Shown here: one piece after another, positions 5,961 through 10,903 of the stretch
How the letters are laid out: the number at the start of each line of letters is the position of its first letter
How positions within the stretch are numbered: the first letter of the stretch is position 1
Assembly (NCBI GenBank): GCA_021799555.1
Contig: JAJZAG010000103.1
Location: forward strand, 1 to 10,903
Length of the DNA: 10,903 nucleotides
Source: Deltaproteobacteria bacterium
Lineage (GTDB): Bacteria > Desulfobacterota > Binatia > Binatales > Binataceae
Reading direction: 5' to 3'
The notes under the pieces: model-generated
The model's input: the letters and a program-made list of their open reading frames with translations, nothing else
Database searches by the model: none
Told to the model about the DNA's origin: nothing
Program-made: the position numbers and the translations under genes

Positions 5961-5989
5961 CGGGCGATCATCGCGCCCGTTTGATTTTT
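5961..5989 (+). terminator. Rho-independent terminator of the ferritin-like operon
   Basis: CGGGCG (5961-5966) and CGCCCG (5974-5979) pair as a 6-bp GC stem with a 7-nt loop, followed directly by TTTGATTTTT. Its position 84 nt after the last ferritin-like gene marks the end of that transcript and separates it from the DUF1329 gene. Confidence 0.75.
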
Positions 5990-6009
5990 CCGCATCATCG
6001 GGATAACTT
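5981..6009 (+). promoter_or_regulatory. Weak candidate promoter for the DUF1329 gene
   Basis: TTGATT (5981-5986, 4 of 6 to the -35 consensus) and TAACTT (6004-6009, 3 of 6 to the -10) are separated by 17 nt. The -35 overlaps the T-tract of the preceding terminator. The remaining intergenic stretch to 6134 is GC-rich with a few AT-rich islands (around 6018-6030 and 6070-6080) and holds no gene I can see. A separate promoter is required by the terminator upstream, but this exact placement is tentative. Confidence 0.25.
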
Positions 6010-6134
6010 CCGCATCGCATAACATATTAGCGGCTAGCGCGCGGTGTCGGCTGCGGTTGTCGCGCGGCGGCTAAATAAATCCGGTTTCGTGGAGTCGCGG
6101 CCATAACCGGGAACTCGTCATGGGGAGGTCTATG

Positions 6135-7436
6135 ATGGATTTGCGAGTTCTCAAAGTGACTGCGGTTGCCGCGATACTTGCGGCGGCCTCAATCTGGACG
6201 CCGGCCGCGCGCGCACAGGTAAAGCCGGGCGACTTTATCGATTACAAGAACGCCTCGAAGATCAAAAATCTCGTCTCGCTTGGCACCTACGACGCGGTGA
6301 TCAACGGGATGACGATGAAGATCATTCCATCCTCCCGCATCGATTGGCCGCCGCCCTACAAGGATGCCACCGAGAAATACTCGTCGCAGGTTCGCCTGTC
6401 GGCGGACCATCGCTCGCTGGTCGGCTACGTCGCTGGACAGCCGTTTCCGATGATCGACCCCAATGATCCGACGGTCGCGACCAAAATCATCTGGAATGAG
6501 CAGATGAAACCGATCACCAGCGACGACTACGACCTGCGCTTTTTCGATTGCGAAGATATCAACGTGGGACGCAACAAGCCGATCTTCGTGATCAACTACA
6601 CGCAAGTCGGCCATTACGCCGGCTATGACGAAATCGGACGCACCGAGGTCGAGCCGCTTCCAACCGATCCCGATTTCAAGAAGAGCGGCCGGATGTGGTT
6701 GTTCGGACTCTACCCTGTGCTCGCGCCGGCGACGGCGCGTGGCGACGGAATCATCCGCTTCCGTTTTGCCGATCCCAAGCGCGGCGACGACGAATGGACC
6801 TGGACGCCCGGAGCGCGCAGACTGCGCCGGCTCAACGAAGCGATCCTGAGCAATCCAAGCGGAATCGGCGCGTGGAACCCCGACCATTACGGCGGCTTCA
6901 ATCCGAAAATCGAGTGGTTCAATTACCGCTTCCTCGGCGAGAAATCGATGCTGGCCAGCGTCCACGCCGAACACTCGCCGGAACTGCGCTGCACCACCGA
7001 CGGTGGCGGCTCGGCGTGTCCCGAAGCGTGGGAGATGCGCCATATGTATATCGTCGAGGCTGCTCCCCGGCGCTCAAAACTCGGCGGCTATCTCGGCTCG
7101 AAGGACATCATCTTTGAGGATTCGGAAGTCTGGTATAGCTCATATATCGATGTCTACGACCGCGCCGGGCGGCTGTTCCAGGGATTTATCTACTGGCTGA
7201 CCTATCGCGATCGTCCGGTGCCCGACGCGCGCGTCGCAATCTATCCGTTCAAGCGCGCATTCGTCGTGGGCGCGCTCGCGATGGATATCCAGGGCGGAGT
7301 GCACTCGATGTGTTACCTGCCGGGCCTCGAAACGCCTGAGCGCGAATGCTGGTATATCAATATGGGAGCGGTCGAGCGCAGTTTCTTTGATCCCGACGCG
7401 ATGGCGAAAGCCGGCGTCAGCGGCAACACGATGTAA
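6135..7436 (+). CDS. DUF1329-family exported protein, 433 aa
   Basis: The start at 6135 is chosen because GGGGAGG (6122-6128) sits 6 nt before it; ATGs at 6120 and 6132 are in frame but badly spaced. The first 27 residues are a clear signal peptide (basic start, VTAVAAILAAASI core, AARA before Q28), so the product is periplasmic or outer-membrane associated. The mature part shows the DUF1329 pattern: KPGDFIDYKNA, AGQPFP, an arginine-rich strand (PGARRLRRLNEA, 225-236), EWFNYRFLGEKSML, and YIVEAAPRRSKLGGYLGSKD followed by a YIDVYDRAGRLFQGF strand pair. Five cysteines (139, 286, 295, 393, 405) suggest disulfides. The family has a LolA/LolB-like fold and often travels with RND exporters, which points to binding of a hydrophobic ligand at the envelope; the ligand is unknown. 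The next exported gene follows after 54 nt. Confidence 0.85.
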   Translation: MDLRVLKVTAVAAILAAASIWTPAARAQVKPGDFIDYKNASKIKNLVSLGTYDAVINGMTMKIIPSSRIDWPPPYKDATEKYSSQVRLSADHRSLVGYVAGQPFPMIDPNDPTVATKIIWNEQMKPITSDDYDLRFFDCEDINVGRNKPIFVINYTQVGHYAGYDEIGRTEVEPLPTDPDFKKSGRMWLFGLYPVLAPATARGDGIIRFRFADPKRGDDEWTWTPGARRLRRLNEAILSNPSGIGAWNPDHYGGFNPKIEWFNYRFLGEKSMLASVHAEHSPELRCTTDGGGSACPEAWEMRHMYIVEAAPRRSKLGGYLGSKDIIFEDSEVWYSSYIDVYDRAGRLFQGFIYWLTYRDRPVPDARVAIYPFKRAFVVGALAMDIQGGVHSMCYLPGLETPERECWYINMGAVERSFFDPDAMAKAGVSGNTM

Positions 7437-7490
7437 GCCGCGCCGCCGCAGGGTGGCAGGCGAGAGGTTTTATCGGCATACATATCTTCG

Positions 7491-8555
7491 ATGACGAGAG
7501 CCGAGACCAATCCGCGTGCCGATGAACCATCTTCGATTGAACGCCAACCGATGCCCGGCGCGCAGCGCCAGAGTATCGGTTGGCGTGCTGATAAGCGGCG
7601 CCTGACAATCGCCGCGATTGTGGCCGCTCTTCTTGCGCCGCTCGCCTTGTCTGTCAATTCCATACGCGCCCAAGCCGTCGCGACGGCGGCGCGCGCCGGC
7701 GTCCGTCCTGCTCGTTACACTGAGTTTGAACATCCCGAGATGGTGCAAATCCTCGGCTATAACGACAATCAGGGCAACTCGAACGACGCAATGGAGCCGT
7801 TCATCAGTCGCGACGGCAACTACCTGTTCTTCAACGGGCTCAACACGGCGCCGACGACCAGCCTGTATTGGGCGACGCGCGTCGATGACGTCACGTTTCA
7901 ATTCCGGGGCGCGCTTGCCGGCGAGGTCAACAGCCCGGGACCGCTCAACGCGGTGCCGTCGATGGACAGCGACGGCAATTTCTACTTTATCACGACCAGA
8001 AGCTACGGAAATCTCGGAACGCCCGGATACCTGGCGACGCTCTATTCGGGACCTTTTTCAAGCGGAGCGGTGACTCCGGTAAGCCCGGTGCCCGGGATGG
8101 CGGCGGCGCAGCCGGGTCTGGTCGTGTTCGACGACGAGGTCAGCGCCGACGGTAATACGCTGTACTTTACGGTTGGCGATTATTCAACCGGCAACCTGAC
8201 CGCGACGACGATGATGGTCGCGACGCGGCGCAGCGGTGGATTCGTAATCGATCCGAACAGCAAACGGATCATGCATGCGATCAACAATCGCTTCCTCAAT
8301 TACGCGGCGGATACCTCGGCCGACGAGCTGGAATTTTACTTCACGCGCACCAACCTCAAGATCGGCCCGCAAATCTGGATGGCGACGCGCAAGTCGCTTT
8401 CGAAACCGTTTGGAAGGCCGCGCCAAATCAAGGCGATAACCGGCTTCGCGGAGGCTCCGTCGATTTCTCCGGACGGGCTGTCCCTGTATTACCACGTAAA
8501 AAATTCGACGGCTGTCTTCGAAATCAATCGTGTCACACGCACGCTCAAGCGTTGA
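7491..8555 (+). CDS. Exported PD40/TolB-type beta-propeller protein, 354 aa
   Basis: A basic N-terminus (WRADKRRL) and hydrophobic stretch at residues 39-54 (TIAAIVAALLAPLALS) followed by SIRAQA indicate a signal peptide with cleavage near residue 61. The rest is a series of propeller blades with the PD40 signature: EPFISRDGNYLFFNG (102-116), VPSMDSDGNFYFITT (155-169), DDEVSADGNTLYFTV (214-228), YAADTSADELEFYFT (271-285) and APSISPDGLSLYYHV (322-336). Each carries the S-x-D-G/E turn and aromatic strand. Such propellers bind ligands or proteins in the periplasm; no catalytic site is evident. Neither the ATG at 7491 nor that at 7551 has a good Shine-Dalgarno; 7551 would give a more usual signal-peptide length, so the start is uncertain. 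It lies 54 nt after the DUF1329 gene in the same direction, with no terminator seen between them. Confidence 0.8.
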   Translation: MTRAETNPRADEPSSIERQPMPGAQRQSIGWRADKRRLTIAAIVAALLAPLALSVNSIRAQAVATAARAGVRPARYTEFEHPEMVQILGYNDNQGNSNDAMEPFISRDGNYLFFNGLNTAPTTSLYWATRVDDVTFQFRGALAGEVNSPGPLNAVPSMDSDGNFYFITTRSYGNLGTPGYLATLYSGPFSSGAVTPVSPVPGMAAAQPGLVVFDDEVSADGNTLYFTVGDYSTGNLTATTMMVATRRSGGFVIDPNSKRIMHAINNRFLNYAADTSADELEFYFTRTNLKIGPQIWMATRKSLSKPFGRPRQIKAITGFAEAPSISPDGLSLYYHVKNSTAVFEINRVTRTLKR

Positions 8556-8690
8556 GCTTCGACCGCGATCGGGTCGCACACGGTACGATTCAATAGTCCG
8601 ATGCGAATGCGGTCGTATAATTGAAGCATGACTAATAAGCCTTATCGGGATTCTGGACTATTAGCTTTCCTAAATGTTACAATATGGTGA
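8556..8690. other. Structured intergenic region before PEP carboxykinase
   Basis: No gene is visible here. AATAGTCC (8592-8599) and GGACTATT (8655-8662) are an exact 8-bp inverted pair about 55 nt apart. ATAAG-C-CTTAT (8635-8645) and CTAATA (8632-8637) with TATTAG (8659-8664) add nested inverted repeats. TATAAT occurs at 8616-8621 without a convincing -35. TGGACT (8654-8659), 18 nt, TACAAT (8678-8683) is a reasonable sigma70-like promoter for the downstream gene. The region is more AT-rich than the neighbouring genes. A folded leader, small RNA or double promoter are all possible. Confidence 0.4.
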
Positions 8691-8710
8691 CCCGCACAGT
8701 GCGGGTTTTT
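8691..8710 (+). terminator. Hairpin with T-run upstream of PEP carboxykinase
   Basis: CCCGCA and TGCGGG pair (8691-8705, 3-nt loop, or a 5-bp stem with a 5-nt loop) and are followed by TTTTT (8706-8710), the form of an intrinsic terminator. It is 136 nt after the propeller gene and 49 nt before the PEP carboxykinase start. It may end transcription from upstream or act as an attenuator in the leader, since the best promoter candidate (8654-8683) would start RNA just at the hairpin. Confidence 0.6.
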
Positions 8711-8758
8711 GATTCATAGTCCTCGTCCTCGACACGAGACTGAAACGGAGCTGCTTAA

Positions 8759-10549
8759 GTGACGCCAAATCTCGACGCTGATTCCGCACCGACTCAAAAT
8801 CGCGCTCTAACCGAATGGGTCGCGGAGATCGCGAACCTTACTTCGCCCGATAAAATCCTGTGGTGCGATGGTTCCGAAGCGGAACGTGCTCGCCTGACCG
8901 AGATCGCGATCGCCTCGGGCACCCTGCTTCCGCTCAATCAGAAGAAAAGGCCGAACAGCTATCTGCATCGCTCGAACCCGAACGACGTCGCGCGCACCGA
9001 GCAATTGACCTTCATCTGCTCGCCGAACAAGAACGACTCCGGCCCGACCAACAATTGGGCCGATCCCGCCGAAACCTACGCCAGGTTGCGCGGATGGCTC
9101 AAGGGGTCGATGCGCGGGCGGACGATGTACGTTGTGCCCTATGTGATGGGGCCGCTCGGCTCTCGGTTCGCGAAGATCGGCGTCGAGATCACCGACAGCG
9201 TCTATGTTGCGCTTAGCATGCGCATCATGACGCGAATGGGGCGCGCGGCGCTCGAGATGCTCGGCGGAAACGGCGACTTCTGCCGCGGCGTTCATTGCAC
9301 GCTGGACCTTAATCCCGAGCGGCGCCTGATTTGCCATTTCCCTCAGGACAACGCGATCTGGTCGGTCGGCTCGGGTTACGGCGGCAACGCTCTCCTCAGC
9401 AAGAAATGTTTCGCGCTAAGAATCGCCAGCGTGCAGGGACGGCGCGAGGGCTGGCTCGCCGAGCACATGCTGATTCTCGGAATCCAAAATCCGAAAGGCG
9501 AGACGACTTATATCGCGGCCGCGTTTCCGAGCGCCTGCGGAAAGACGAATCTTGCGATGCTCACGCCGCCACCGGCCTTCGCCGGTTGGAAAGTGTTCAC
9601 GATCGGCGACGATATCGCCTGGATGCGCGTCGGCGAGGACGGACGGCTGTGGGCGGTCAATCCCGAGAACGGCTACTTCGGCGTCGCTCCAGGCACCAGC
9701 GCGCACTCGAATCCGAACGCGATGAAAATGCTCGAGCACGACTCGATCTTCACCAACGTTGCGATGACGCCCGACGGCGACGTGTGGTGGGAAGGTCTCG
9801 ACGACCATCCGCCCGATGGCCTGCTCGACTGGCAGGGCCATCCGTGGAACCAGAACTCTAAGGATAAGGCGGCGCATCCGAACAGCCGCTTCACGACTCC
9901 GATGACCAATAATCCCGCGCTTTCGCCGCACGCCAACGATCCCCGGGGCGTGCCGATCTCCGCAATCATTTTCGGCGGCCGGCGCGCGACGACGATGCCT
10001 CTGGTGCTGGAGTCAGAGAGCTGGTCCCACGGCGTCTTCATGGGCGCCACGATGGGCTCGGAGACCACCGCCGCGGCATCCGGCGCAGTCGGCGTGGTGA
10101 GACGCGACCCGATGGCGATGCTGCCGTTTTGCGGCTACAACATGGGCGATTATTTCGGCCATTGGCTCACGATGGAGAAATCCATCAAGCGCCCGCCCAA
10201 AATCTTCATGGTCAACTGGTTCCGCAAGGATCGCGACGGCAATTTCCTATGGCCCGGTTTCGGCGATAATCTGCGCGTGCTCAAGTGGATACTCGATCGG
10301 ATCGAAGGCCGCGTCAGCTCCGAGAAGACGCCGGTCGGCGGTGTACCGAAAATTTCCGATCTGGATATCCGCGGACTCGAAATATCAGCCGACCAGTTGC
10401 GCGAGGACCTGGCGATCAAACCGGCCGAATGGGAGACCGAGATGAATTCGGCGGCGGAATTTTTCGACAAAATCGGCCCGACTATGCCGAAGCTGTTGCG
10501 CGAAAAGCATCAGCATCTCGTCGCGAGCCTCGCCGCCAATGGCGCATGA
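8759..10549 (+). CDS. pckG: Phosphoenolpyruvate carboxykinase (GTP), 596 aa
   Basis: The enzyme converts oxaloacetate plus GTP to phosphoenolpyruvate, GDP and CO2, linking the TCA cycle to gluconeogenesis in the cytosol. All hallmarks of the GTP class are present: RFAKIGVEITDSVYVALSM in the substrate domain, the kinase-1 P-loop FPSACGKTNLAML starting at residue 256 with the reactive Cys at 260 and Lys at 262, the kinase-2 metal motif GDDIAWMR (283-290), PENGYFGVAPGTS, and near the C-terminus WPGFGDNLRVLKWI. The length of about 600 residues is normal for the family and the reading frame is intact. The start is GTG at 8759, supported by CGGAG at 8746-8750 and a sensible N-terminus. It is preceded by a structured leader and faces a convergent gene 30 nt downstream; no terminator is visible in that gap. 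Confidence 0.97.
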   Translation: MTPNLDADSAPTQNRALTEWVAEIANLTSPDKILWCDGSEAERARLTEIAIASGTLLPLNQKKRPNSYLHRSNPNDVARTEQLTFICSPNKNDSGPTNNWADPAETYARLRGWLKGSMRGRTMYVVPYVMGPLGSRFAKIGVEITDSVYVALSMRIMTRMGRAALEMLGGNGDFCRGVHCTLDLNPERRLICHFPQDNAIWSVGSGYGGNALLSKKCFALRIASVQGRREGWLAEHMLILGIQNPKGETTYIAAAFPSACGKTNLAMLTPPPAFAGWKVFTIGDDIAWMRVGEDGRLWAVNPENGYFGVAPGTSAHSNPNAMKMLEHDSIFTNVAMTPDGDVWWEGLDDHPPDGLLDWQGHPWNQNSKDKAAHPNSRFTTPMTNNPALSPHANDPRGVPISAIIFGGRRATTMPLVLESESWSHGVFMGATMGSETTAAASGAVGVVRRDPMAMLPFCGYNMGDYFGHWLTMEKSIKRPPKIFMVNWFRKDRDGNFLWPGFGDNLRVLKWILDRIEGRVSSEKTPVGGVPKISDLDIRGLEISADQLREDLAIKPAEWETEMNSAAEFFDKIGPTMPKLLREKHQHLVASLAANGA

Positions 10550-10579
10550 GAAGCGGCTGCGCGCCCAGGGTCTCTCGGC

Positions 10580-10759
10580 TTAGAATAGCGCGTAGATGAA
10601 TGGGCTGATGGCCGACATTTCGGCGAGGACGGCCAGCGTTCCGAATAGCAGCAGCATGATCACCAGCGGCGTGACCCACCACGCCTTTTTTCGCGCCATG
10701 AAACCGAGCAGCTCTCTTATCGTTGCGAAGCGGCCGGCGCGCACGGTTTTCGCGTTCAT
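10580..10759 (-). CDS. DUF5989-family small membrane protein, 59 aa
   Basis: From the ATG at 10757-10759 the product is MNAKTVRAGRFATIRELLGF, then MARKKAWWVTPLVIMLLLFG, ending in TLAVLAEMSAISPFIYALF. The pattern RELLGF...RKKWW.P...LLL...L.L....AISPFIY.LF is that of DUF5989. It has a basic cytoplasmic start and one membrane span (about residues 30-49). Such proteins typically neighbour carbamoyltransferase genes together with an SxtJ-type membrane protein, and the carbamoyltransferase end lies immediately upstream here. The start is supported by GAGGAG overlapping the upstream stop (read on the minus strand, 10770-10775). An in-frame TTG 18 nt earlier has no ribosome site. No SxtJ gene is seen downstream, where PEP carboxykinase converges. 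Role unknown, perhaps membrane anchoring of the carbamoyltransferase. Confidence 0.85.
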   Translation of the reverse strand: MNAKTVRAGRFATIRELLGFMARKKAWWVTPLVIMLLLFGTLAVLAEMSAISPFIYALF

Positions 10760-10773
10760 CAGATGCGCTCTCC

Positions 10774-10903
10774 TCAAATCGCCGCGCGTTCGATTATCCG
10801 GTTGCCGACAATCACCGCGTCAAGGTTGCTGCGCTGCATCGTGCTGAGCGCTTGCGACGCGGTCGTCACGATCGGTTCGCCGCGCAAATTGAACGAGGTA
10901 TTG
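10774..10903 (-). CDS. NodU/CmcH-type carbamoyltransferase, C-terminal end (cut by window edge)
   Basis: The minus strand from the window edge reads 42 residues to a TGA at 10774-10776: NTSFNLRGEPIVTTASQALS followed by TMQRSNLDAVIVGNRIIERA and AI. NTSFN-x-RGEPIV followed by a helix and an SNLDAVIVGN strand is the well-known C-terminal signature of the NodU/CmcH/TobZ carbamoyltransferase family. These enzymes use carbamoyl phosphate and ATP to carbamoylate sugars or natural products. Only the tail is present, so the substrate and the N-terminal catalytic half cannot be assessed. It ends 14 nt before the DUF5989 gene, with which it forms a leftward operon. Confidence 0.88.
   Translation of the reverse strand, partial: NTSFNLRGEPIVTTASQALSTMQRSNLDAVIVGNRIIERAAI

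Noticed and set aside
6189..7043. A 284-codon minus-strand open frame
   Set aside because: It is antisense to the DUF1329 gene, Arg/Asp/Val-rich and without recognisable motifs, whereas the plus strand has a signal peptide and family motifs.
10550..10579. Bidirectional terminator between the convergent PEP carboxykinase and DUF5989 genes
   Set aside because: The 30-nt gap shows no stem followed by a T-run on either strand.
1..10903. CRISPR arrays, tRNA or rRNA genes
   Set aside because: No regularly spaced direct repeats and no recognisable structural RNA sequence were seen in reading the window.

Overview
The window looks like a piece of chromosome from a high-GC Gram-negative bacterium. 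Support comes from GC-rich codon use after about position 2040, a periplasmic DUF1329 protein with a cleavable signal peptide, a GTP-type PEP carboxykinase, and TetR control of di-iron-like proteins. The gene mix recalls uncultured soil lineages such as Binatota or Desulfobacterota relatives. That placement is inference from gene content; no rRNA or tRNA is present to confirm it.
Layout: (1) Positions 1-2001 are a visibly more AT-rich accessory segment read entirely on the minus strand. It holds the N-terminal part of an IS1-type transposase cut by the window edge, preceded upstream by a three-gene set: a small basic KGG-type protein, a nucleotidyltransferase-fold protein (DUF6932-like) and an unrecognised 309-residue protein. 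(2) Positions 2047-5989 are a compact plus-strand operon. A TetR-family regulator with a 14-bp palindromic operator inside its own promoter is followed by a divergent ferritin-like protein, two small paralogous NTF2/cystatin-like proteins and two closely related DUF455/ferritin-like proteins, ending at a rho-independent terminator. (3) Positions 6135-8555 encode two exported proteins, a DUF1329 protein and a PD40/TolB-type beta-propeller protein. (4) Positions 8556-8758 are a structured intergenic region with a hairpin plus T-run, followed by GTP-dependent PEP carboxykinase (8759-10549). (5) Converging on it from the right edge are the C-terminal end of a NodU/CmcH-type carbamoyltransferase and a small DUF5989 membrane protein.
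The most interesting unit is region 2. Three four-helix di-iron-type paralogs and two small helix-plus-sheet paralogs lie in one translationally coupled, apparently autoregulated operon. Two of the ferritin-like proteins keep every expected carboxylate/histidine ligand. The first one aligns with Asp in place of one ligand Glu and Lys in place of another, suggesting a non-catalytic partner. No described system with this composition comes to mind, and its substrate cannot be read from the sequence.
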